Shown here: positions 41,730 through 50,601 of the stretch, piece after piece
Layout: every line of letters begins with the position of its first letter
How positions within the stretch are numbered: position 1 is the stretch's first letter
Assembly: GCF_003258365.1 (NCBI RefSeq)
Contig: NZ_QHKM01000003.1
Location: forward strand, 1 to 64,000
DNA length: 64,000 bases
DNA from: Hymenobacter edaphi
GTDB lineage: Bacteria > Bacteroidota > Bacteroidia > Cytophagales > Hymenobacteraceae
Reading direction: 5' to 3'
Notes under the pieces: generated by a model
What the model was told of the DNA's origin: nothing
Database searches by the model: none
Seen by the model: the letters and a program-made list of their open reading frames with translations, nothing else
Position numbers and translations under genes: made by a program

Positions 41730-42788
41730 ATGGCCCGATTCTTCACCCGGCAGCGCCTGCTGCACATTCTCGTTCACCTCGTGTTCTGGGTGTCGCTGCC
41801 GTTTTTGCCCTGGGCAATTCTGCAGCAGCAGCCTCCGCACTTCAGCTTCTGGCGCACGGCCACGCCCATTGCCCGCATGGCTGTGCTCTTCTACCTGAAC
41901 TACTGGGTGCTGATTCCGCAGCTGCTGGCCCGGCGCCGGGTGCTGCTCTATCTGCTCACCGTGCTGGTGCTGATGCTGGTGCTGCACATTCCGATGAGCC
42001 TGCACTGGCTGGGCATCGGCACCATGCCCCCGCCGCGGCCCGGCACCACCCTGGCCGACCGCCAGCAGTTTCAGGCCATCATCGTGCTGGTGACGGTGCT
42101 GGTGTGGATGGTGAGCAGCGGGCTGCGCATCACCAGCGAGTGGTTTGCCAACGAGCAGGTGCGCCGGCAGATGCACAGCGACAAGCTCACGGCTGAGCTG
42201 GCCTTCTTGAAGTCGCAGGTCAGCCCGCACTTTCTGTTCAACACCCTGAACAACATCTACTCCCTGGCCCAGCTCGGCTCCGCCGATACGCCCGAAGCCA
42301 TTCTCAAGCTCAGCCAGCTGATGCGCTACATGCTCTACGAGGCCAACGACCCGCGCGTGCCGCTGGAGCAGGAAGTGGAGTACCTGCGCAACTACGTGGA
42401 CCTGCAGCGCTTGCGCCTGGCCGACGACGTGGAAATCGAGTTCAGCCAGGAGGGCCAGCTCGGCGGCAAGCTCATCGAGCCCATGCTGCTGATTCCCTTC
42501 GTCGAAAACGCCTTCAAGCACGGCGTGAGCTACCAGCACCCCTCCGCCATCAGCATCGCGCTGCGCGTGGTGGGCGACGAGCTGCTGTTCCGGGTGCAGA
42601 ACCGCCGCTTCCCGGTGGCCGCCCCGCTCACCGCCGCCCGCGACTCGGGCATCGGCGTGCAGAACGTGACCCAGCGCCTGCGGCTGCTCTACCCGCACCG
42701 CCACCACCTGGACATCGACCAGAGCGGCGACCAATACATCGTAACCCTAACCCTTGCCCTGCAGCATGCTTCGTTGCCTGTTAGTTGA
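41730..42788 (+). CDS. LytS-like sensor histidine kinase
   Basis: 352 residues. Four transmembrane helices (residues about 10-140), no extracellular domain to speak of. Then His_kinase motif LAFLKSQVSPHFLFNTLNNIYSL with His167, and ATPase motifs LIEPMLLIPFVENAFKHG and DSGIGVQNVTQRLRLLYP. It is the sensor of a LytTR-type two-component pair: the regulator gene starts inside its last codons (23-base overlap). ATG 41730 is chosen because the conserved protein begins there; upstream in-frame codons run through the leader hairpins and look non-coding. Confidence 0.95.
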   Translation: MARFFTRQRLLHILVHLVFWVSLPFLPWAILQQQPPHFSFWRTATPIARMAVLFYLNYWVLIPQLLARRRVLLYLLTVLVLMLVLHIPMSLHWLGIGTMPPPRPGTTLADRQQFQAIIVLVTVLVWMVSSGLRITSEWFANEQVRRQMHSDKLTAELAFLKSQVSPHFLFNTLNNIYSLAQLGSADTPEAILKLSQLMRYMLYEANDPRVPLEQEVEYLRNYVDLQRLRLADDVEIEFSQEGQLGGKLIEPMLLIPFVENAFKHGVSYQHPSAISIALRVVGDELLFRVQNRRFPVAAPLTAARDSGIGVQNVTQRLRLLYPHRHHLDIDQSGDQYIVTLTLALQHASLPVS

Positions 42789-43515
42789 TGACGAGCCGCT
42801 GGCCCTGCGCCTGCTGGCCGGCTACGTCGAGCGTATCCCGTTTCTGGAGCTGGTGGGCACCTGCCGCAGCGCCATCGAGGCCATGCAGGTGCTGCAGCGC
42901 GAGCCGGTCGACGTACTCTTCCTCGACGTGCAGATGCCCGACCTGACCGGCGTGGAGTTCGTGCGCACGCTGCGGCCCAACGCCGCCGTGGTCTTCACCA
43001 CCGCCTACAAGCAGTACGCCGTCGAAGGCTTCGACCTCGACGCGGTGGACTACCTGATCAAGCCCATTCCCTTCGACCGGTTTCTGAAAGCCGCCACCAA
43101 GGTGCAGGAGCGCCTGCAGCCAGCGGCTGCAGCGGCTGCAGCGGCTCTGCCGACTCCGGTGCCGCCGACGCCGGCCCCCGCCGCGCCGGCCGAGGAATAC
43201 ATCTTCGTGAAGGCCGACTACCACACCCAGCGCGTGACGCTGCGCGACATTCGCTACCTGGAGGGGCTCAAGGACTACGTCAAAATCCACACCGGCGCGG
43301 GCAAGCCGCTGCTGACGCTCAACTCCCTGCGCGCTTTCGAGGAGCGGCTGCCGGCCACCGAGTTTGTGCGCGTACACCGCTCCTACATCGTGGCGCTGAG
43401 CTGGATTGACTCCATCCGCAAAAACCGCATCTACATGGGCGAAGTGGTCATTCCCATCGGCGACGCCTACGCCGAGGCCTTCCACCAGCTCATCGAGCAG
43501 CGCAACATGCACTGA
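42766..43515 (+). CDS. LytTR-family response regulator
   Basis: 249 residues. Receiver domain with VDDEP, phosphorylation site LFLDVQMPD (Asp54), TTAY and Lys99 in YLIKPI. A linker of nine alanines (43127-43150, from a 9-bp tandem repeat) and prolines follows, then a LytTR DNA-binding domain (YIFVKADYHTQRVTLRDIRYLEGLKDYVKIHT, FVRVHRSYIVAL). It should be phosphorylated by the overlapping LytS-like kinase and bind direct-repeat sites at its target promoters. Such pairs control envelope or polysaccharide genes in Bacteroidota; targets unknown here. Confidence 0.96.
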   Translation: MLRCLLVDDEPLALRLLAGYVERIPFLELVGTCRSAIEAMQVLQREPVDVLFLDVQMPDLTGVEFVRTLRPNAAVVFTTAYKQYAVEGFDLDAVDYLIKPIPFDRFLKAATKVQERLQPAAAAAAAALPTPVPPTPAPAAPAEEYIFVKADYHTQRVTLRDIRYLEGLKDYVKIHTGAGKPLLTLNSLRAFEERLPATEFVRVHRSYIVALSWIDSIRKNRIYMGEVVIPIGDAYAEAFHQLIEQRNMH

Positions 43516-43537
43516 GTTAGCCGCGCCACTACTTTCT

Positions 43538-43576
43538 GCCCGCCCGTTGTTCCGCCCGGAACGGCGGGCGGCTTTG
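43538..43576. terminator. Terminator between LytTR gene and convergent hypothetical gene
   Basis: A 10-bp GC stem with one bulged C (43538-43548 with 43560-43569) and a short T stretch, between convergent genes. Confidence 0.65.
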
Positions 43577-43588
43577 TTGGTGGGCCGC

Positions 43589-43903
43589 TCAGTCTTCGCC
43601 CTCAACGCTGATCTGGACAGTTTCCAGCCCGAGGTTGAGCCCGAGCATGAGGTTCAGGTAGTCGGGGTTGTCGCCGCGCGTTTCGAGCAGCGTGTAGGGC
43701 TGATTCTCCGTGGGAAACTCCACTTCCTCGATGGCCGTGATGCGCACCGTCAGATCAAGGCTGCGGTTCAGCTGGATAGGGGCAAACATGCCCGGCTCGG
43801 CCGTGCCGGGCAGCCGGCCGATCATAAAAAACTGCTGCGTGCGACGAATGGCGAAGCTGTTGATGACTTCCAGATAGGGCAGGGCAGGCGGAGTAGCGGG
43901 CAT
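43589..43903 (-). CDS. Hypothetical protein, elongation-factor domain-2-like
   Basis: 104 residues. FAIRRTQQFFMIGRLPGTAEPGMFAPIQLN, then SLDLTVRITAIEEVEF, resembles the beta-barrel domain 2 of translation GTPases (GRV..G.(I/V)..G), but there is no GTPase domain. Small proteins of this type occur in Bacteroidota without known function. The gene-like evidence is moderate: good codon pattern, a terminator past the stop, and a start at 43903 that leaves room for a promoter. Confidence 0.6.
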   Translation of the reverse strand: MPATPPALPYLEVINSFAIRRTQQFFMIGRLPGTAEPGMFAPIQLNRSLDLTVRITAIEEVEFPTENQPYTLLETRGDNPDYLNLMLGLNLGLETVQISVEGED

Positions 43904-44072
43904 GGCTCAGGCAGAATGAAGAGGGGAAACCAAGGCTTCGCCCGGTTTTCTGGGGCGTTGGTAGAAAGTATTTCGGGCCGCTGACCGTCTGATCTACTTT
44001 CGATGGTGCCTGCCGATGTGCGGGCCGCCTTACCTGCCACCGCCCCGGTCGCCGGGGCCCCAATTCTGCTCT

Positions 44073-44357
44073 ATGAACGACACCCTGCACCTGACCGTGT
44101 ACCAGCAGCTGCAAGCCATGCTGCCCCAGCTTTCCGCCGACGCCTCGCCCGCCCTGCACCTGCAGGATGACCTAGGCCTCGACTCGCTCGACGTGGTGGA
44201 GCTGGTCATTCGCCTGGAGCAGCGCTTTGAAGTGGAGCTGCCCGACGCTGAAATCGGCGGCTGGCGCACCCTCGGCGACGTGTACCAAACCCTGGAGCGC
44301 CACGTGGTGAGCACCGCCGCCGCGTGGTGGAACCTCAGCCTCGGCTTCTTCGGCTAA
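44073..44357 (+). CDS. Stand-alone acyl carrier protein
   Basis: 94 residues. Helical ACP fold with the phosphopantetheine site DDLGLDSLDVVELVIRLEQ (Ser38). ELPDAEIGGWRTLGDVYQTLE is the usual third/fourth helix. The C-terminus WWNLSLGFFG is unusual for an ACP. No fatty-acid, polyketide or peptide synthesis gene is nearby, so it is not the main AcpP of the cell but a specialised carrier. A TACTTTCG box at 43995-44002 may be its -7 element. Confidence 0.85.
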   Translation: MNDTLHLTVYQQLQAMLPQLSADASPALHLQDDLGLDSLDVVELVIRLEQRFEVELPDAEIGGWRTLGDVYQTLERHVVSTAAAWWNLSLGFFG

Positions 44358-44542
44358 GCACCCCGGGGTGGTCAACGGTAGCTAGCGGATTACGCTGCCG
44401 GACTGCTAAACCCCAGGCTCCGGCTTGCCGGCGCAGGGCCGCCGCCCGATATTGCCGGGCTGTTGCCGCCTTTTCTTCCGAATAAACCCACGCGCCGCGC
44501 GCTGCCTCGTCTCCGACTGCGGGGGCGCCGGCTGGCCCGCCG

Positions 44543-46924
44543 ATGCCCCAGACCCGCGCTTCGAATATTTTGCTCTTCCGCCCTCATGGGCGGCCCGGCT
44601 TCTCCGGTTTGTGGCGGCTTCTGGCCTGGCTGCTTCCGCTGCTACTCGCCACCCCCGCTGAGGCGCAGGATTCCACCAAAACCACCCCGGCCGCCGCTGC
44701 TACCACCGCCACCGAGCAGGACGAAGCCCAGCGCGTGGAGCAGGCCTACATCGTGCTCGGGCGCATCAGCGGCGGGGCCCGCCGCGGGGCCGATACCGAG
44801 GACCTAGCCGAGGACCTGCCCGACGTGGAGGCCAACCTCAAGACCATTCGGCAGAACCTGACCCAGTACAGCAGCGTCATCAACCTCAAGCAGGTACGCA
44901 TGTTTCAGGTGCTGCTCACCGAAATGCAGGCCGAGCTGGGCGCCTGGCGTACCGAGCTGAGCACCCAAGGTCAGCGGCTCAAGCGGATGCAAACCCAGCT
45001 CGATTCGCTGAACCGGCACGGCATCCCGGTGCAGGCCGATACCACCACGGCCCTGGGCCGGAGCACCGCCCGCCTGCAGCGCAAGCAGCAGCGCGCCGCC
45101 GGGCTGCTGGCCCGCAACCAGCAGCGCGTGACGCAGCTGCAGACGCGCGTGTCCGATAGTTACATCCAGGCCCTGGAGCTGCAGGACGAAGTGCGCGAAC
45201 AGTCGCGGCGCTTCAACCGCCGCACCCTGGCCCCCGAAACGCCCGCCCTCTGGCGCGCCACCACCACCGACGAGGTGCAGCAGGCCCAGGCCGGGCAGCT
45301 CGTGCGCGAGTCCTACGCCAGCCAGCGGCGCCTGCTGCGCTACTACTTCGGCCAGAACTGGCCCTTCGCCGTCTGGATGGTGCTCATCGGCGCCACCTTC
45401 TTCACCTGGGTGTTCCGCAACTTCCGGGCCGTCGGCCCCGCCGCGGCGGCGCCCGACGAGAGGCCCTTCCGCTACCTGCGCCCGGTGCCGGTGGCCGCCA
45501 CGCTGGTGGTGGTATTCAGCGTGGCCCCGTTCTTCGACCTGAACCCGCCCGCCGCCTACACCGACCTGCTGGAGCTGCTGCTGGTGGTGTCGCTCAGCGT
45601 GCTGTTCGGCCGCTCGTGGCCCCGCCGGCAGTTTGGCTACTGGCTGGCCATCGTGGCCCTGTTTTTCGGGCTGACCTTCGTGTACGCCAGCAGCGCGCCG
45701 GGCCCCGGCCTGCGCTGGGTGATGCTGGGGCTGAACCTGGCGGCCGTGCTGGTGGGGCTGGGGCTGCTGCGCGAACTGAAGCGTGGGCCGCGCCTGGCCG
45801 CCTTCGTGCCGCCGGTGCTCTGGCTGTTCGTGGCCCTGAACGTGCTGGCCGCGCTTTGCAACCTCACCGGGCGCCTGAGTTTGGCCAAAGTGTGCAGCAG
45901 CGCCGGCATCCTGGGCGTCACGCAGATTATTTCCCTCTCGGCCTTCGTGCGCCTGCTCACCGAGGCCTTCCGCCTGCAAATGCAGCGCAGCCGCCTGGCC
46001 GGCGGGCTGGCCGTGCGCTTTCACTTCCAGAAAATCGAGCAGGGGCTGCGCACGGTGCTGTCGGTGCTGGTGTGCGGGCTGTGGCTGATGAACTTCCTCA
46101 CCAACCTGAACGTGTTTCGGCCCATCTACCGCTTCCTCGACGAGCTGCTGACCCAGCCGCACCACCTGGGCAGCATCACGTTCAGCTGGGCCAACTTCGT
46201 GCTGTTTTTCCTCATCATCTACCTCTCGGTGCTGCTGCAGCGCTACGTGGGCTACTTTTTCGGCGAAACCGATGAGGACTTCACCGCCGGCCCCGAAGAC
46301 CGGCGCGGCTCCTGGCTGGTGGCCATCCGGCTGGTGCTGCTGGCCGTGGGCTTCTTGCTGGCCGTCATGGCCTCGGGCCTGCCGCTCGATAAGATTACCA
46401 TCGTCGTCGGAGCCCTGGGTGTGGGCGTGGGCCTGGGCCTGCAGAACATCATCAACAACCTCGTCTCGGGCATCATCCTCATCTTCGAGCGGCCCTTCCA
46501 GGTGGGCGACTACATCGAGGTGACGGGCAAAACCGGCCGCGTGAAGGACATCGGCATTCGCGCCAGCAAGCTCATTTCGCAATCCGGCTCCGAAATCATC
46601 GTGCCCAACGGCGACCTGCTCTCCGGCCACGTCATCAACTGGACGCTGAGCAACAACCACATCCGCACCGAGCTGAACCTGAAGCTGGCCCCCGGCACCG
46701 ACCTGGAGCGGGCCAAGCAGCTCATCACCGACGAAATCCTGAGCAACGCCAGCACCCTGCACAAAGTGGCCCCCGAAATCCTGCTCAGCGGCGTCACCGG
46801 CCAGGTCTACGAGCTGAAGGTGCTGTTCTGGATCAACAACATCCGCCAGGAGCAGGCGCTGAAAAGCGAAATCCTGGCCGGCATCAACCGCCGCTTCAAC
46901 CAGGAAGGCATCAAGCTGAATTAG
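44543..46924 (+). CDS. MscS-family mechanosensitive channel, large
   Basis: 793 residues. Signal peptide (LLAWLLPLLLATPAEA), a periplasmic coiled coil (about 60-250, NLTQYSSVINLKQVRMFQVLLTEMQAEL), then about ten transmembrane helices. The MscS core is at the C-terminus: VVGALGVGVGLGLQNIINNL, FERPFQVGDYIEV, VKDIGIRAS, IIVPNGDLLSGHVINW. It releases ions and solutes on osmotic downshift, in the inner membrane. The long N-terminal part is like MscK/YbdG-type proteins. ATG 44543 is used; a TTG inside (at the GLW before the leader) would give a shorter but very clean signal peptide. Confidence 0.93.
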   Translation: MPQTRASNILLFRPHGRPGFSGLWRLLAWLLPLLLATPAEAQDSTKTTPAAAATTATEQDEAQRVEQAYIVLGRISGGARRGADTEDLAEDLPDVEANLKTIRQNLTQYSSVINLKQVRMFQVLLTEMQAELGAWRTELSTQGQRLKRMQTQLDSLNRHGIPVQADTTTALGRSTARLQRKQQRAAGLLARNQQRVTQLQTRVSDSYIQALELQDEVREQSRRFNRRTLAPETPALWRATTTDEVQQAQAGQLVRESYASQRRLLRYYFGQNWPFAVWMVLIGATFFTWVFRNFRAVGPAAAAPDERPFRYLRPVPVAATLVVVFSVAPFFDLNPPAAYTDLLELLLVVSLSVLFGRSWPRRQFGYWLAIVALFFGLTFVYASSAPGPGLRWVMLGLNLAAVLVGLGLLRELKRGPRLAAFVPPVLWLFVALNVLAALCNLTGRLSLAKVCSSAGILGVTQIISLSAFVRLLTEAFRLQMQRSRLAGGLAVRFHFQKIEQGLRTVLSVLVCGLWLMNFLTNLNVFRPIYRFLDELLTQPHHLGSITFSWANFVLFFLIIYLSVLLQRYVGYFFGETDEDFTAGPEDRRGSWLVAIRLVLLAVGFLLAVMASGLPLDKITIVVGALGVGVGLGLQNIINNLVSGIILIFERPFQVGDYIEVTGKTGRVKDIGIRASKLISQSGSEIIVPNGDLLSGHVINWTLSNNHIRTELNLKLAPGTDLERAKQLITDEILSNASTLHKVAPEILLSGVTGQVYELKVLFWINNIRQEQALKSEILAGINRRFNQEGIKLN

Positions 46925-46928
46925 CCGG

Positions 46929-47549
46929 TTACCAGCTCCAGCTCAGGCCGCCATCCAGCCGGGGCAGCAGGGTGCGTTGGCGGTGGCTGATTTTGGCGGC
47001 TAGCCCCACGCTGCCTTCGGCGTACAGGTGCCGGGCGAGGTTGCGCCGCAGCCCGTATTTCAGCCCGACCGGCGAGGCCAGCGCCAGGTTGGGCACGTTG
47101 ATGAGCGGCCGTTTGGCAAGCGGCGCTTCGCCAAACAGGGCTACATAGTTGGCGGCGTTGTGGGCCGTATTGCGGCCGGCCTGGGCGCGGCGAAACAGCG
47201 TGTGGTAGAGCCGCAGCTCCCCGAACACGTAAGGCGTCAGGCCACTGGTGCGGTAGTCACGGCCGAAATACGGGTCCACCACGTTGATAAACCGCGTGCC
47301 GCCAATCGGTAGCGACGTGGAGTAAAAGGAGTAGTGCGCCCCGGCCCCGTACGTAAGCGTGATGCTGCTGCCCAGGCGCCGTTCCTGACTAATACTGCCA
47401 CCCAAGTAGTTGATGGAAACGGCTGTAAGACCCCGCTCTACCTCCACCACGGGCGGCGCGGCCGGAGCAGGCAGGCTCTGCGCACTGCTAAGGGCCGGGC
47501 CGCCCATAAGCAGCCACAAGCTCCCGCCGCCAAGGATACGATTCGGCAT
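46929..47549 (-). CDS. Exported hypothetical protein, barrel-like
   Basis: 206 residues. Signal peptide (ILGGGSLWLLMGGPALSSA), Pro-rich linker, then alternating strands (ITLTYGAGAHYSFYSTSLPIGG, YVFGELRLYHTLFRRAQ, LYAEGSVGLAAK) ending LDGGLSWSW, an aromatic end typical of outer-membrane barrels. Converges with the MscS gene with only four bases between the two stops. No known family recognised. ATG 47549 chosen for the signal peptide. Confidence 0.75.
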   Translation of the reverse strand: MPNRILGGGSLWLLMGGPALSSAQSLPAPAAPPVVEVERGLTAVSINYLGGSISQERRLGSSITLTYGAGAHYSFYSTSLPIGGTRFINVVDPYFGRDYRTSGLTPYVFGELRLYHTLFRRAQAGRNTAHNAANYVALFGEAPLAKRPLINVPNLALASPVGLKYGLRRNLARHLYAEGSVGLAAKISHRQRTLLPRLDGGLSWSW

Positions 47550-47589
47550 GTGATAAGTCAGAAAGGGTAAAAGGTGCCGGTTCGGGGGC

Positions 47590-49128
<1,539 letters not shown>

Positions 49129-49155
49129 AGAGGTAAAGTGCAAGAGTAGGGGCGG

Positions 49156-49163
49156 CGAAGATA
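49156..49163 (-). promoter_or_regulatory. -7 box of comM
   Basis: TATCTTCG (minus strand) fits TAnnTTTG at seven of eight positions, 27 bases before the ATG. The hairpin at 49177-49213 would occupy the -33 region. Confidence 0.45.
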
Positions 49164-49176
49164 GGAGAATGAACGG

Positions 49177-49213
49177 CGCGGCCCCACAACTTTCCGCAAG
49201 TTGTGGGGCCGCG
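49177..49213. repeat. 16-bp perfect hairpin (gmhA terminator or dispersed repeat)
   Basis: A perfect 16-bp stem (49177-49192 with 49198-49213), 5-base loop, no T-run. It may end gmhA. Its GGCCCCACAAC style resembles the hairpins at 52527 and 53001. Confidence 0.65.
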
Positions 49214-49237
49214 TTGTTCGTGTTGTCCGCGCCGCGT

Positions 49238-49368
49238 GCGGCGTAGCGCGTACTTGTAGTTCGCGTATCCTGAACGACTCGTCAGACGAGACACGTTGAA
49301 CGGCATCATTGAACCCGTTCTGCGACAAACGTGCTGGATACGCGAACTGCAAGTGCGCGCTACGCCGC
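49238..49368. repeat. Long inverted repeat overlapping the gmhA stop codon
   Basis: Arms of 33 bases (49238-49270 and 49336-49368) pair with two mismatches around a 65-base centre. The centre itself contains CTCGT-CAG-ACGAG and CACGTT...AACGTG pairs. The right arm overlaps the last codons and TAG stop of gmhA (49360-49362). Looks like a MITE or a large REP-type element. Confidence 0.85.
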
Positions 49369-49950
49369 CATCAGCTGCTCGATGAGCATGATCATGATGT
49401 GAATAGCCTTGATGTGGATTTCCTGAATCCGGTCGGCGTAGCCGTGGTGCGGCGCCCGGATTTCCACGTCGGCCAGGGCGGCCAGCTGCCCGCCGTCTTT
49501 GCCGGTGAGGGCAATGACCTGCATGCCGCCCTGCTTGGCGGCTTCGGCGGCGCGCAGGATGTTGGGCGAGTTGCCGCTGGTGCTGATGGCCAGCAGCACG
49601 TCGCCGGGGCGGCCCAGGGCTTGCACGAAGCGGCTGAACACGAACTCGAAGCCGTAGTCGTTGGCCACGCAGCTCATGTGCGAGGCTTCCGTCAGGGCAA
49701 TGGCGGCGAGGGCGGGGCGGTCCTGGCGGTAGCGGCCGCTCAGCTCCTCGGCGAAGTGCTGCGCGTCGCAGAGCGAGCCGCCGTTGCCGCAGGTCAGCAC
49801 TTTGCCGCCCTGCTTAAGGCTGTCGGCCACCAGGCGCGCGGCCCGTTCGATGGACTGAATGTGCCGGGGCTCCGTCAGGAACCGCTCCAGCACGCTGCGG
49901 GCTTCGGTCAGCTCGGCCCGGATAAGGTCGGAAAGGGTGTTGTCTGCCAC
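49360..49950 (-). CDS. gmhA: D-sedoheptulose 7-phosphate isomerase
   Basis: Converts sedoheptulose 7-phosphate to D-glycero-D-manno-heptose 7-phosphate, the first step to the heptose of LPS core and surface glycans. 196 residues, usual size. SIS-fold motifs: [20 protein letters not shown] with the zinc His and Glu, ISTSGNSPN, and [13 protein letters not shown] with Gln and His ligands. The last codons (MAA) and stop are coded by an inverted repeat. The gene upstream (49960) ends nine bases before it, so they share a transcript. Confidence 0.95.
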   Translation of the reverse strand: MADNTLSDLIRAELTEARSVLERFLTEPRHIQSIERAARLVADSLKQGGKVLTCGNGGSLCDAQHFAEELSGRYRQDRPALAAIALTEASHMSCVANDYGFEFVFSRFVQALGRPGDVLLAISTSGNSPNILRAAEAAKQGGMQVIALTGKDGGQLAALADVEIRAPHHGYADRIQEIHIKAIHIMIMLIEQLMAA

Positions 49951-49959
49951 GCGGCAAAG

Positions 49960-50409
49960 TTACATCAGCGGGCGGTCTGAGGGGCGCACGGTCGTGTCAG
50001 TGGGGTGGTCGTCGCCGGAGTAGGGCGTGGGGGCGGGCGGCGTGATGCCGCCGCGCGGAATGGCGCCGGGAGCCGGCTCGGGCCGGGGCACGGCGGTGGT
50101 GGCGGTGCGCACGTCCCGGTCGCGCTGCTCCAGCTGGTGGTCGTAGAGTTTGGCCTTCAGCTCGTTGACTTTCATCTCGTGGCGGCTGATGTCGCGGCGC
50201 ATGGCCACGTTGTAGGCGTTTTCGGTGAGCAGCAGCAGCAGCAGCAGCGCCGCCCCGATGAGCGTCATCACGTACCAGAACGAGGCCGGGTCCTGGTTGC
50301 CGGTCAGGGCCATCATGGCGTCGCGGGCGCCGGCGGTGACGACGAACAGCAGGGTGAGCAGCAGGTACACCATCACGGCGACGGTGGCAATACGGCGGAG
50401 AGCTAGCAT
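49960..50409 (-). CDS. Small two-helix membrane protein upstream of gmhA
   Basis: 149 residues. Two transmembrane helices (IATVAVMVYLLLTLLFVVTAG and FWYVMTLIGAALLLLLLLTENAY), then a helical cytoplasmic stretch (DISRHEMKVNELKAKLYDHQLEQRDRD) and a Pro-rich tail. A run of GCT codons (50228-50246) codes the leucine tract. No family recognised. Its stop is nine bases before the gmhA start, so it may serve in the same envelope pathway. Confidence 0.75.
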   Translation of the reverse strand: MLALRRIATVAVMVYLLLTLLFVVTAGARDAMMALTGNQDPASFWYVMTLIGAALLLLLLLTENAYNVAMRRDISRHEMKVNELKAKLYDHQLEQRDRDVRTATTAVPRPEPAPGAIPRGGITPPAPTPYSGDDHPTDTTVRPSDRPLM

Positions 50410-50601
50410 GGGGAAGGGGAGGAGTGAGGGTGTGGACGCCGCCGTCAACGCGCGGCGGCGGCGAAATATACCCTTTTACGCATGCTGGGGTTCGGATGTG
50501 GCACCCGGTAGGCGTCGTTGCGCGAAGCGCCGCTGCGCGTTGCGTGGCACAAGCCCGCAGGCCGTCAGCCGCTCACCCCTCAGCAACGGTGCGCCAGGCG
50601 G

